The notes under the pieces: model-generated
Seen by the model: only the letters and a program-made list of their open reading frames with translations
Databases searched by the model: none
What the model was told of the DNA's origin: nothing
Program-made: the position numbers and the translations under genes
Origin: Lachnospiraceae bacterium
GTDB lineage: Bacteria > Bacillota > Clostridia > Lachnospirales > Lachnospiraceae
Direction of reading: 5' to 3'
Assembly (NCBI GenBank): GCA_017432565.1
Contig: JAFRIW010000033.1
Location: 1 to 59,577 of the forward strand
Length of the DNA: 59,577 nt
Shown: positions 40,812 to 49,375 of the stretch, in pieces
Layout of the letters: every line of letters begins with the position of its first letter
Numbering within the stretch: position 1 is the stretch's first letter

Positions 40812-42363
40812 GCAGGACTGTAATTTCAAAAGCTGTCCCCATGCCGGCGTGCGTCCTGACCTGGATGCCGCCGCCCATGCGGCGGACCAGTTCTTTGCTG
40901 ATCGCCAGATCGCCCGTCGGGTTGTCGAAGATGGTCAGCAGATCCTCTTCCGCAATTCCGTCTCCTGTGTCTTCCACCGTGAAGTGTGCGTAGACCTTAT
41001 CCCGCACCGGCGCGTCTGCGCTGCAGGAAAGGGTGACGGTCCCGCCTTCAAAGGTATTCTCCACCGCATTTTCCAGAATGTTCAGCAGCACCAGCTGGAG
41101 CTTTGCCTTGTCTCCGACAAAGCGCTCCGGCATATGCGGTGCCTTTTTGTAATTGAAAATCTGTCCCCGCGCGCGGCATTTTGCCTTGGTCAGACGGCGC
41201 ACGGTCGCCATGCAGGAATCCAGTGAGAATTCCTCGCTCCGAAGCCCGCTGTGGCTGTAGGCCGCTTCGCCGATCGCCGCCACGTCGTCCAGCATCGCCT
41301 GCAGGTCCAGGGAATTGCCCACGACACCGCGCACACCCGCCATCATACGCTGCATCGTCTTGGTGCGCGCCTTGCGGTCCACTTCCGACTCCGCCTTCAG
41401 CTGGTCGATCGCGGCCTGCTCGCGCTTTCTCTCCTCGCTGCGGATGGCCTCGAGACGCTTGTTCTCGTTATCACGGGCTTCCACCGCCATCTGCGTCTCC
41501 TGCAGACGGACTTTCGTCTTGCGCAGCTCCTCGTCGAACTCCCGCTCCTTCTGATCAAAATCCTGCTGCATCTTGTCGATGCGCTCGTCGTAGCTGCGGC
41601 ACAGGCCGTCCACGTACTTCTGCGATTCCTGTTTAATTGCTTCCTCACGGGCCGCCGCCTCTTCCTGAAGGGCGGCTTCCCGCTCGACTGCCGTCTGCGT
41701 GATCCGGGCAATTTCCGCCGCCGCATCCCGCGCCGACCGCTCGCCCGCTTCCCGGAGCGTCTGCACATCCTGCATCAGACCGCGGATCGTGCCGGCCTGC
41801 TCCTCGGCGGCTTCTTTCAGCTTCTGAATTACTTCTTCCGCCCGGTCCGCCTGCTCCTGCAGTGCGCGGTCCGACTCCTCCCGCAGCCGCTCGGACTCCT
41901 GCGTCTGTTCCTCATATTCCGCCCGGGTCTGTGCCAGCTGGTCCTTTAAGCCCTGCAGCTCCTGCTCCATCCTGGCCTTGGTCTGCTGATGCTGCCCCGA
42001 GACATGCAGGGCTGCGATCACCTGGGAAGAAAGCCCGTTTTTATAGATGGACATCATGCAGCGGAGGTAGAGGCTGTTTTCCACCTCGCGCGGAATCAGA
42101 TTCAGTTCATAGGTGATATTGTTGACAGGCCCGGTGGTCACCGCGCGCTTGATCGAGATAATATCGACCTTATGCGGCTCCGGATTTCCCTTGATATTCT
42201 CGGCAATATATTCCTCGATCTCCTTGTGCGTCATAAAGTGATGGATGGAAGTGGGACTCACCCAGATCACATCCTCGCCGAAATAAGCCGCGCTTTTCTC
42301 AACATCCCGCTGCCTGTAAAAATCCTCGAGAAATTCTTTTCCGAAATCAATTGGTGTCTGCAC
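40777..42363 (-). CDS. SnoaL-like / coiled-coil / histidine-kinase-like protein without phospho-acceptor His
   Basis: About 528 residues. Residues 1-115 look like a SnoaL/NTF2 ligand-binding fold (FLEDFYRQRDVEKSAAYFGED), followed by a long Glu/Gln/Arg-rich coiled coil (about 125-330) and a C-terminal HATPase domain (LNILENAVENTFEGG N-box, DTGDGIAEEDL G1, MGMGTAFEITV-like G2). Where a kinase H-box would be, the sequence reads RMMAGVRGVVGNSLDLQAM, with no His. It may sense a small molecule and signal without classical phosphotransfer. GTG at 42363 is nine bases after AAGAGG; a GTG at 42372 touches that site. It is the last gene of the long run after rlmH. Confidence 0.8.
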   Translation of the reverse strand: MQTPIDFGKEFLEDFYRQRDVEKSAAYFGEDVIWVSPTSIHHFMTHKEIEEYIAENIKGNPEPHKVDIISIKRAVTTGPVNNITYELNLIPREVENSLYLRCMMSIYKNGLSSQVIAALHVSGQHQQTKARMEQELQGLKDQLAQTRAEYEEQTQESERLREESDRALQEQADRAEEVIQKLKEAAEEQAGTIRGLMQDVQTLREAGERSARDAAAEIARITQTAVEREAALQEEAAAREEAIKQESQKYVDGLCRSYDERIDKMQQDFDQKEREFDEELRKTKVRLQETQMAVEARDNENKRLEAIRSEERKREQAAIDQLKAESEVDRKARTKTMQRMMAGVRGVVGNSLDLQAMLDDVAAIGEAAYSHSGLRSEEFSLDSCMATVRRLTKAKCRARGQIFNYKKAPHMPERFVGDKAKLQLVLLNILENAVENTFEGGTVTLSCSADAPVRDKVYAHFTVEDTGDGIAEEDLLTIFDNPTGDLAISKELVRRMGGGIQVRTHAGMGTAFEITVLLRCAGASHDFR

Positions 42364-42380
42364 TGCCGTCACCTCTTCTT

Positions 42381-42854
42381 TTACTTGTGATATGTTCTGC
42401 CGCTGCTGATCATAAAGCCGCGGTAGATCTGTTCCAGCACCAGCATTCTGGTCATCAGATGCGTGAAGGTCAGATCAGAGAGCTTCCATCTGAAATCCGC
42501 GCGCCGCACCAGCGCCGCGGACGGACCCAGAGATCCGGCAATCACGAAGACCAGATTCGTTTTTGTCTCATGCCATTCAGTGAGCCTGCGGGCAAAATCC
42601 GGCGAGTCCAGCTGTTTTCCGTGCAGATCGAGAAGAATTACAAAATCCGCCGGGCTGATCTTTGAAAGCGCCCGCCCGCCTTCCTTCTCCATGACGATCT
42701 GCTCTTCCTTTTCTCTTCCCGGATGCGGATTCGGCTCATCCTTTACTTCCGTCACCTGAATCCGGCAAAAGGCAGAGAGCCTTTTCAGGTACTCTGCCTC
42801 TATTTTCCGAAACGAGTCATCTTTGTTTGATCCGATCGCCAGCACAGTGATCAT
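42381..42854 (-). CDS. rlmH: 23S rRNA (pseudouridine1915-N3)-methyltransferase
   Basis: A 157-residue SPOUT methyltransferase that modifies pseudouridine 1915 in helix 69 of 23S rRNA. ILLDLHGKQLDSPDFA, VFVIAGSLGPS (SAM-binding knot) and the C-terminal SDLTFTHLMTRMLVLEQIYR are family features; the GGSxG of many homologues reads AGSLG here. The ATG follows GGAGGAGCGC. It lies between apt and the pseudo-kinase gene in the long minus-strand run. Confidence 0.95.
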   Translation of the reverse strand: MITVLAIGSNKDDSFRKIEAEYLKRLSAFCRIQVTEVKDEPNPHPGREKEEQIVMEKEGGRALSKISPADFVILLDLHGKQLDSPDFARRLTEWHETKTNLVFVIAGSLGPSAALVRRADFRWKLSDLTFTHLMTRMLVLEQIYRGFMISSGRTYHK

Positions 42855-42891
42855 GCGCTCCTCCGGTCGAGGGGATTCTTACCGCTCCCTC

Positions 42892-43416
42892 TTACTTGCC
42901 CTCGTAGGAAATCGCCGAAAACAGCGGGCAGGGGCTGATGAATTCGCGGCCCTTCAGGCCCTTGAGTTCCATCATGACCACCACGCCGGCTGCCTGTGCG
43001 CCAAGCTGCTCCACCAGATTGATCATGGCCTTGGTAGTGCCGCCGGTCGCGATCAGATCGTCGACAATCAGGACCTTCTGACCCGGCAGAATGTCGTCCT
43101 TGTGAATTTCCATGGTCGCCTTGCCGTATTCCAGATCATAATCGACGGAGACGGTCTCACGGGGCAGTTTTCCCTTTTTCCGGATCAGGACCAGCGGCTT
43201 GTGCATGTTGTAGGCAATCGCCGCACTGAAGCAGAAGCCGCGCGCCTCCGCGCCGACCACCACGTCAAAATCCAGATCCTTCACCAGATCCTGCATGGTG
43301 TCAATCGCGAGCTTTAAACCGTCCGCGTCCTTCATCACGGTCGTAATATCCCGGAACATGATGCCGGGCTCCGGGAAATCCGGAATCGTCAGTACATAAT
43401 CCCTTAATTCTTTCAT
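42892..43416 (-). CDS. apt: Adenine phosphoribosyltransferase
   Basis: A 174-residue type I phosphoribosyltransferase that salvages adenine to AMP with PRPP. The PRPP loop VLIVDDLIATGGTTKA (about 117-132), IPDFPEPGIMFRDITTV near the N-terminus and VVGAEARGFCFSAAIA are diagnostic. ATG at 43416 follows GGGAGG; in-frame codons upstream overlap the superoxide reductase gene and are rejected. Its neighbours are the superoxide reductase and rlmH genes. Confidence 0.96.
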   Translation of the reverse strand: MKELRDYVLTIPDFPEPGIMFRDITTVMKDADGLKLAIDTMQDLVKDLDFDVVVGAEARGFCFSAAIAYNMHKPLVLIRKKGKLPRETVSVDYDLEYGKATMEIHKDDILPGQKVLIVDDLIATGGTTKAMINLVEQLGAQAAGVVVMMELKGLKGREFISPCPLFSAISYEGK

Positions 43417-43469
43417 GCTGCTTTTATCCTCCCGCTGAGTGTCTTCAGATCCTGTCTGCGTAAACTTCT

Positions 43470-43847
43470 TTACTCTGCCTTCCACAGTCCGTGCAGGTTG
43501 CAGTACTCATAGACCGCCTCGACCTGCTCGCCGTCCGTCAGTGCAAATTCGGCCTTCGGCTCATCCTGCGGCGTCAGATTCTTTCTCTGAATGCCCTGAT
43601 TTGTCTGAAGCTGGATCCACTGAATATAGTGCGCATCCATCATCGGATGTGTCACCTCACCGACCTGTACCTTCACGATGTTTCCTTCCACGGAGAAGAC
43701 CGGGACATGCTTTTCATGTGCGCCGTCGCTGGTCCCCGGGATCAGCTCCTCCATCGGCTCGCCGCAGCACTTTGTGGGGCAGGCACTTCCCTGGATCATC
43801 TGAATGATTTTGCCGCAGCCTCTGCAGATATAAAATTTCTGTTCCAT
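43470..43847 (-). CDS. dfx: Desulfoferrodoxin / 2Fe superoxide reductase
   Basis: A 125-residue two-domain superoxide reductase that reduces superoxide to peroxide without making oxygen. The N-terminal desulforedoxin centre is CRGCGK...KCCGEP (a four-Cys iron site), and the catalytic centre has GAHEKHVP, HPMMDAHYIQWIQL and CNLHGLW, which supply the four His and one Cys ligands. Electrons would come from rubredoxin-like donors. The ATG follows AAGGAGG. With the rubrerythrin at the right end of the window it fits an anaerobe's oxygen defence. Confidence 0.96.
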   Translation of the reverse strand: MEQKFYICRGCGKIIQMIQGSACPTKCCGEPMEELIPGTSDGAHEKHVPVFSVEGNIVKVQVGEVTHPMMDAHYIQWIQLQTNQGIQRKNLTPQDEPKAEFALTDGEQVEAVYEYCNLHGLWKAE

Positions 43848-43895
43848 TGCACCCTCCTTGCAGATTATCCTGCTCTATTATCTTATCATATCCGC

Positions 43896-44591
43896 TTATT
43901 TCTGTCCGTAATAGGCGCCGGCTCCGTGCTTTCTGTAATAGTGCTTGTCCTGCAGCTCCTGCGGAGCGGGCTGCACGGTCGGCTGAATGGACTCGGTCCA
44001 CATCGCCATTTTGGCCACTTCCTCCAGAACCACTGCGCCGTGAACCGCCTCGAACGCATCTTTTCCCCAGCAGAACGGACCGTGGTTCTTGCACAGAACC
44101 GCCGGCACCGCCTCGTAGTCCTTTCCGAGCCGCGCGAATTCATTGACGATCAGATGCCCTGTGTTCTCCTCATAAGCCTCCGCGATTTCCTCTTCGTTCA
44201 GGCAGCGAAGACACGGGATCGGTCCGTAGAAATAATCTGCATGCGTCGTCCCGTAACAGGGAATATCGCGTCCGCTCTGCGCCCAGCTCGTCGCGTAGGG
44301 CGAGTGCGTGTGAACGACGCCGCCGATGTTCGGAAACGCCTTGTACAGTTCCACATGCGTGGCGGTGTCGGAGGACGGACGATACTGCCCTTCCACGACC
44401 TTTCCGTCCAGATCCACCACGACCATGGCGTCCGGCGTCAGTTCCTCATAATCCACACCGCTGGGCTTGATGACAAAAAAGCCGCTCTCCCGGTCGATCC
44501 CCGAGACATTCCCCCAGGTGAATGTCACAAGGTGATACTTGGGCAGCAGCATGTTCGCTTCGTAAACCTGTTGTTTCAGTTCCTCCAGCAT
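43896..44591 (-). CDS. araD: L-ribulose-5-phosphate 4-epimerase
   Basis: A 231-residue class II aldolase-fold epimerase that converts L-ribulose-5-P to D-xylulose-5-P. The metal ligands are in [14 protein letters not shown] and KNHGPFCWG; the phosphate site includes [11 protein letters not shown] and [10 protein letters not shown]. The product feeds phosphoketolase, also in the window. araA and araB are not present. The ATG follows AAGGGGG. An AT-rich 39-base gap before it holds two TATAAT-like boxes, so it may also have its own promoter. Confidence 0.95.
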   Translation of the reverse strand: MLEELKQQVYEANMLLPKYHLVTFTWGNVSGIDRESGFFVIKPSGVDYEELTPDAMVVVDLDGKVVEGQYRPSSDTATHVELYKAFPNIGGVVHTHSPYATSWAQSGRDIPCYGTTHADYFYGPIPCLRCLNEEEIAEAYEENTGHLIVNEFARLGKDYEAVPAVLCKNHGPFCWGKDAFEAVHGAVVLEEVAKMAMWTESIQPTVQPAPQELQDKHYYRKHGAGAYYGQK

Positions 44592-44630
44592 ATTCCGGTC
44601 CCCCTTAATATTTATTTTCGAAAATTATAT

Positions 44631-45320
44631 TTAATTATAGCACAGATCCCTGATCACTTCCCCCGCGATCACGAGTCCCGCCGCGGACGGCACAAAAGAA
44701 ACCGAGCCGGGCGTGCGTCCTTCTTCCCGCGGACGGATCGCCGGTTCTTTCGAATAGACCACTTTGACATGCAGGACGCCGCGTTTTTTCAGTTCTCTGC
44801 GCATCACGCGCGCGAGCGGGTCCATCGTGGTTTCCGAAAGATCCGCGACTTCAAACCGGGTCGGGTCCAGCTTGTTCCCGCACCCCATCGCACTGATGAC
44901 GGGGACGCCCGCTTCTTTTGCCGCCAGAATCAGATCGATCTTGGCGGTCACGGTGTCGATGGCATCGACGACATAGTCATAGGAGGCAAAATCGAACTCC
45001 ACCCGGGTCTGCGGCAGATAAAAGCACTTGTGCCGGCGGACGGTGCACTCCGGATTGATATCGGCGATTCTCTGCGCCGCCGCGTCCACCTTGGCCATAC
45101 CGATCGTGGAATGCAGCGCAATGATCTGCCGGTTTAAGTTCGAGAGGCAGATCACATCATTGTCGATCAGGTCCAGCGCGCCGATGCCGCCGCGCGCGAG
45201 CGCTTCCACCACATAGCCGCCGACGCCGCCGACGCCGAAAACAGCGACCCGGGAGCCCGCCAGCTTCTCCAGTTTTTCCTCGCCCAGTAAAAGGGCGGTT
45301 CTCTCAAACGCTTCCTGCAT
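44631..45320 (-). CDS. tcdA: tRNA threonylcarbamoyladenosine dehydratase (TcdA/CsdL)
   Basis: A 229-residue E1-like (ThiF/MoeB fold) enzyme that cyclises t6A37 to ct6A in tRNA using ATP. The nucleotide loop VAVFGVGGVGGYVVEALARG (about 24-43), LDLIDNDVICLSNLNRQ and VDAIDTVTAKIDLI are typical, and the conserved Cys is in SAMGCGNKLDP. The start codon overlaps the ThiT-like stop as TGATG, so translation is coupled. Length is slightly short for the family but complete. Confidence 0.95.
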   Translation of the reverse strand: MQEAFERTALLLGEEKLEKLAGSRVAVFGVGGVGGYVVEALARGGIGALDLIDNDVICLSNLNRQIIALHSTIGMAKVDAAAQRIADINPECTVRRHKCFYLPQTRVEFDFASYDYVVDAIDTVTAKIDLILAAKEAGVPVISAMGCGNKLDPTRFEVADLSETTMDPLARVMRRELKKRGVLHVKVVYSKEPAIRPREEGRTPGSVSFVPSAAGLVIAGEVIRDLCYN

Positions 45321-46054
45321 CAGTAGTAATCGTACCTTTCCGCGTAGTCTTCATTGGCCATGATCCGGAGGAACTGGATGGCATTCATCACCGCCGGAAT
45401 GCTCAGGACCGCCAGTGAGAACACCAGCTCCGGGAAAATATAGATGCTGCAGTATACGACGGCTTCCTTCAGCTGCTGTGCGAAGCTCATCCCGGCCGCC
45501 GGGTAGAAATACAGATAATTCCAGACACTTTCCAGAAAGCGCAGAAGGACCGCAATGGTCATGGCGGAACGGATCCCGAACACGAACCGGCTTTTGCGCC
45601 CCGACTGTATCTGAATACTTAAGAGAACACCGCAGATTCCAAGCAGAAGATAGCCGACCAGGTAATCACACAGCTCGGCAAAATTGGTCTGCACCATCCC
45701 GTAGTCGATGAAATATTTAATCAGCCCGAAAATCGCCGCGCCGCAGATTCCTTCCGCGGGCCCGAGAATATAGCCGATCAGACAGACCACCAGCATGCTC
45801 AGGAAGGTCACTTCACCGCCCTCCGGCATCCGCAGCAGGACGACATAGGACAGCGCGATGGCGATGGCCGTCAGCGCGACAAACCAGAGCGTCCGATTCC
45901 CCCAGACCGCGTGCCGGCGGCGCCTCGCGGATTCCCTGGCGTGATCCTCCACTGCGGTTTCCATCTCGTCGATCTCATTTTCAAGCTGCGGCTCCGCAAC
46001 CAGGCGGATCCAGCTCTTCTCCTTATTTTTCGGATGTTTCTGTTTCCCGCTCAT
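45320..46054 (-). CDS. ThiT-like ECF transporter S component
   Basis: A 244-residue membrane protein with about six helices after a charged 50-residue cytoplasmic N-terminus. The order GYILGPAEGICGAAIFGLIK, LCDYLVGYLLLGICGVL, SVWNYLYFYPAAGMSF and VVYCSIYIFPELVFS parallels ThiT (energy-coupled thiamine transporter substrate-binding subunit). No EcfA or EcfT gene is near; group II S components use a shared module elsewhere. The ligand is inferred, not shown, and no TPP riboswitch fits upstream. The start overlaps the end of the GNAT/CorA-like gene by 32 bases. Confidence 0.7.
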   Translation of the reverse strand: MSGKQKHPKNKEKSWIRLVAEPQLENEIDEMETAVEDHARESARRRRHAVWGNRTLWFVALTAIAIALSYVVLLRMPEGGEVTFLSMLVVCLIGYILGPAEGICGAAIFGLIKYFIDYGMVQTNFAELCDYLVGYLLLGICGVLLSIQIQSGRKSRFVFGIRSAMTIAVLLRFLESVWNYLYFYPAAGMSFAQQLKEAVVYCSIYIFPELVFSLAVLSIPAVMNAIQFLRIMANEDYAERYDYY

Positions 46055-48248
46055 CTGATTCCGTCCCCCTCAGACGTCTGCTGCGATAATAGTAGTTTTT
46101 GCCCCGCAGGACATACATGATAACCAGTGTAAGGATAAAGAACCCGAACACAGCGGTGTTGAAGGTGTCCCCGGCTGCTTCCGCGGGAACATCGATCTTC
46201 CCGTAGAAGCGGGCCAGAAGCTCCACGATGTAATCGCGCACCTGAAAGACCGCCAGAATAATCGCGACAATGTTGATGATATTGCCGTTGCGCCGGTCGT
46301 TCTGCGCCACCTTCAGCTCCACGATGTGCTCGAGGAAAGCCTGCTGCTCATTGTAGCTGTCACGCAGTTCTTCGTTTGCGAAGGCCCGGCGGATCTGTTC
46401 CGCCTCCTTCTGTGTTCCGTAGTACCTGAAATTATCGCTCTGCCAGAATTTGATGGTCCTCGCGAATTCCTGATACAGGAGGCTGACATACTCGTAGGAG
46501 ACATCTCCCTCCTGGGCCAGCGCCCGGGAGACCTTCGTCGTCATCTTGGAGAGTGCCGTGTTCTGGAAGGTGACCAGTTCCATGATAAAGACATAGGTGG
46601 CAGCCAGCTTGATCCGCTTTTTGGTCTGCAGCACCTCTTCCGGAAGTTTTTCTCCGTTTTCATCGAACAGTTCATCTTCGTCCAGGATATCCGTCCGGTT
46701 CAGAATATTGTTCTTATAGACGAACAGAATCGCCTGTTCCGACATATAGGCTTCATAGTAATCGTAAATGGCGAGGTTGTCCGCGGCCATCCTGCGCAGG
46801 CCTTCGCAGTCGATGCGGAAAGACTGGAACATGCTCAGGTATGCTTCGCCGGACAGAAGGTTCAGGAGCTCCCTGGCCATTTTCTTTCCGTCATATTCCG
46901 TGACGTCCGGATTATCTTCCGGATCATCTTCAAGACTCCCCCGCTGGGGCCTGGGCAGATGATCCATGCAGACCAGGCTCTTGCCCTGTCCGCACCGGAT
47001 CAGACCGAAGGACTCAAAAAGAAAATCTTCCAGCCGCGCATAGTGATAGGCTCCTTTTGTCAGTTCCAGACCCGAGAGATACTCCTCCCCGGAAAGCTTC
47101 CAGGTCTCTTTTCCGCCTGACCGGGTGCAGATGCTTTTCCAGCCGGGCCTGCGGATCTTCAGATAGCCGTGATTGCACTGATCTTCCAGCTGCGAGGTGG
47201 AGTACGCGCAGTTTTCAAAGAAGAGCATCAGGATATACATATGGGACTGCGGGTGCGCCAGCATCGAGATCTGTACTTTCTCCTCACCCACGATGCAGGG
47301 CGCCTCCTCCGGGTCCTCTTCATCCAGATAGTTGTCCATCGTGTGCAGGAACAGAAACTCGCCCAGATAATAGCGCCGCAGTTCCGAAGCCGCTTCGTTG
47401 CGGCACTCATAGTCCCGGCAGTAATCCAGCTGCTCCATCAGATAGTTCTGGATCAGCGGAATACCGGCACTTCCGGTGACAGGCGCATGGTCATACAGGC
47501 GGTTGATCCTGGGGTTTTCCGAGTGATCCGCAAAAGGCAGGAGCAGATACACATCGTCATGGAAGGTTTTATGATAATAGTCACTGCGAAGATATTTCTT
47601 CAGATAAGGGCCGTCGCACAGGTACACACGGCTGTTTTCTGCGCTCTCCTCCGGTTCCGCGTCCCTGCATTCCCGGATAATCCGGAACAGGCGGGTCCTG
47701 GCATACTTTTCGCCGTCCTCGGAGATCGTGACGCCGGCAATGGCGGAGATTCCGATCCCGTCCCTTTTCAGGTCGTTCAGTGCTTCGATAAAAGCGGCGG
47801 AAAGGCGCAGCGAGACTTCCGAGTCCCGATACGCCTCATCAATAACAACAGAAAGTATGAACAGATTGTATTCTTTTCCGGGCTCAAAGACCGGAACGTC
47901 CGCCGGTCCGATGTCGTCGTCCGGAATCATTTCGAGGAGTTTTCCGTCCTTCTCCTCGAAAACGGCTGCGCCGGGCCCGTCCGCCGCGGGATCCGTGATC
48001 CGCTGCCACATTTCTTCGCTCACAGGAAAGAAATTGACATAGCCCGCCAGTTTCTCCCCGTCCATGACACAGACGAAGGACCGCGGATTCTTCCGGTAGC
48101 GGGCATCCATATTTTCAATGCACCCCGCGTATTCGGGGGGATATACCACCCGGTCCATCCCCATGATTTTGTCATCCAGAAAAGCGCGGACTCCCCCCGG
48201 ATAGTTTTCCCTGTCGAAATCTTCTCCCCGCAGGATCCTCAGTTCCAT
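46023..48248 (-). CDS. GNAT-like / unknown middle / CorA-like membrane C-terminus, fusion protein
   Basis: A 741-residue protein I cannot match to a named family. Residues about 1-190 look like a GNAT acetyltransferase fold (LAGYVNFFPVS and NLFILSVVIDEAYRDSEVS, then a helix in the acetyl-CoA position). The middle (about 190-560) is unassigned. The last 180 residues form long helices then two membrane segments (about 658-675 and 698-714); the stretch between them begins ARFYGKIDVP, reminiscent of the CorA YGMNFxxMP loop but without GMN. It starts 11 bases after potD and overlaps the ThiT-like gene. Confidence 0.75.
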   Translation of the reverse strand: MELRILRGEDFDRENYPGGVRAFLDDKIMGMDRVVYPPEYAGCIENMDARYRKNPRSFVCVMDGEKLAGYVNFFPVSEEMWQRITDPAADGPGAAVFEEKDGKLLEMIPDDDIGPADVPVFEPGKEYNLFILSVVIDEAYRDSEVSLRLSAAFIEALNDLKRDGIGISAIAGVTISEDGEKYARTRLFRIIRECRDAEPEESAENSRVYLCDGPYLKKYLRSDYYHKTFHDDVYLLLPFADHSENPRINRLYDHAPVTGSAGIPLIQNYLMEQLDYCRDYECRNEAASELRRYYLGEFLFLHTMDNYLDEEDPEEAPCIVGEEKVQISMLAHPQSHMYILMLFFENCAYSTSQLEDQCNHGYLKIRRPGWKSICTRSGGKETWKLSGEEYLSGLELTKGAYHYARLEDFLFESFGLIRCGQGKSLVCMDHLPRPQRGSLEDDPEDNPDVTEYDGKKMARELLNLLSGEAYLSMFQSFRIDCEGLRRMAADNLAIYDYYEAYMSEQAILFVYKNNILNRTDILDEDELFDENGEKLPEEVLQTKKRIKLAATYVFIMELVTFQNTALSKMTTKVSRALAQEGDVSYEYVSLLYQEFARTIKFWQSDNFRYYGTQKEAEQIRRAFANEELRDSYNEQQAFLEHIVELKVAQNDRRNGNIINIVAIILAVFQVRDYIVELLARFYGKIDVPAEAAGDTFNTAVFGFFILTLVIMYVLRGKNYYYRSRRLRGTESDERETETSEK

Positions 48249-48259
48249 GGCATACCTCT

Positions 48260-49324
48260 TCAGTTCGCCTTCAGTTCCTTCCAGAGCTCATTCATCAGCT
48301 CGGTCGCCGCCTCGTCGTTCATGACACAGACCTCGCAGTTCTGCATCGCGTCCATGTTCGGAACGAGGGACTCATCCGCGCGCTCTTCGTCGGACAGATT
48401 GGCGATCACCGCCTCGTTCGGCGTCGAGTAGTAGATATATTCAAAATTTTTCTGCGCGATGTCTTCTCTGCACAGGAAGTCCAGGAACTTCTGCGCCGCC
48501 TCCATATTTTTGCAGTTCTTCGTCACCATCCAGGAGTCAATCCAGACGTTGGAGCCTTCCTTCGGAATCGTGTAGCGCAGGTTTTCATTGTACTGATGGC
48601 CGAGATACGCCTCGCCGGAATAGACAACGGCCATGGCGGCGTTGCCCGCGACCACTTCATCTCTCGCCTCGTCGACCAGATAGGCCTCTACGTCCGGCTT
48701 CTGTGCCTTCATGGCCTCATAGGCCGCGCGGATCTCCGCTTCATCTGTGGTATTCAGGGAATATCCGAGATACTTCAGCGTAATCATGAAGCTGTCACGG
48801 ATACTGTTCTGCATGATGATGTCGCCGGCGTATTCGCCGTTGAACAGGACGTCCCAGCTGTCGATCTCTCCGTGCACCTTCGTGGTGTCATAGAGAATGC
48901 CGATGGTCCCCCAGAAGTGCGGAACTGTGTACTTGTTCTCCGGGTCAAAGGCTCTCGAGAACTCCCAGTAGCGCTCTCCGATATTGTCTTTGTTTTCAAA
49001 GGAACTGATGTCAATGGGCTGTGCCTCTCCCTCCTGGATCAGGCGGGCCAGCATATAGTCTGCCGTGCAGAGCAGGTCGTAGCTGATGGCGCCGGCTTTG
49101 TACTTTGTGTACATATCCTCCGGTGTCAGTGCCTCCTCGTACTTGATCTCGATGCCGGTCTCCTCCGTGAACTGATCAATGACGTCCGGATCCAGGTATT
49201 CACTGTAATTGAATACGGTGAGCGTCTGCTTTCCGCCGCCCGCTGCATTTCCGCATCCGATGACGGAAAGTGCCGTGACCACGGAAAGTCCAAGTGCCAG
49301 TCCAGCTCTCATAATCCTGTTCAT
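48260..49324 (-). CDS. potD: Spermidine/putrescine ABC transporter, substrate-binding lipoprotein
   Basis: About 354 residues. The start at 49324 gives MNRIMRAGLALGLSVVTALS, a signal peptide ending in a lipobox (VIGC), so the protein is membrane-anchored and extracytoplasmic. LTVFNYSEYLDPDVIDQFTE and YDLLCTADYMLARLIQEG are typical PotD/PotF sequences. Ligand specificity for spermidine or putrescine cannot be read directly. ATG at 49324 follows GAGGAGG. It is the last of the four pot genes. Confidence 0.95.
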   Translation of the reverse strand: MNRIMRAGLALGLSVVTALSVIGCGNAAGGGKQTLTVFNYSEYLDPDVIDQFTEETGIEIKYEEALTPEDMYTKYKAGAISYDLLCTADYMLARLIQEGEAQPIDISSFENKDNIGERYWEFSRAFDPENKYTVPHFWGTIGILYDTTKVHGEIDSWDVLFNGEYAGDIIMQNSIRDSFMITLKYLGYSLNTTDEAEIRAAYEAMKAQKPDVEAYLVDEARDEVVAGNAAMAVVYSGEAYLGHQYNENLRYTIPKEGSNVWIDSWMVTKNCKNMEAAQKFLDFLCREDIAQKNFEYIYYSTPNEAVIANLSDEERADESLVPNMDAMQNCEVCVMNDEAATELMNELWKELKAN

Positions 49325-49375
49325 TCTCTGTAAATCCTCCTCTTTCAACAATATCCCGCAGATTTCCGGGGATTA

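Noticed and set aside
43491..45137. A long plus-strand open frame opposite superoxide reductase, araD and tcdA
   Set aside because: All three minus-strand genes are unmistakable by motif, and the reverse frame crosses their boundaries.
45320..46100. A TPP riboswitch before the ThiT-like gene
   Set aside because: The gene overlaps the upstream coding sequence, leaving no leader, and no conserved thi-box pattern was seen.
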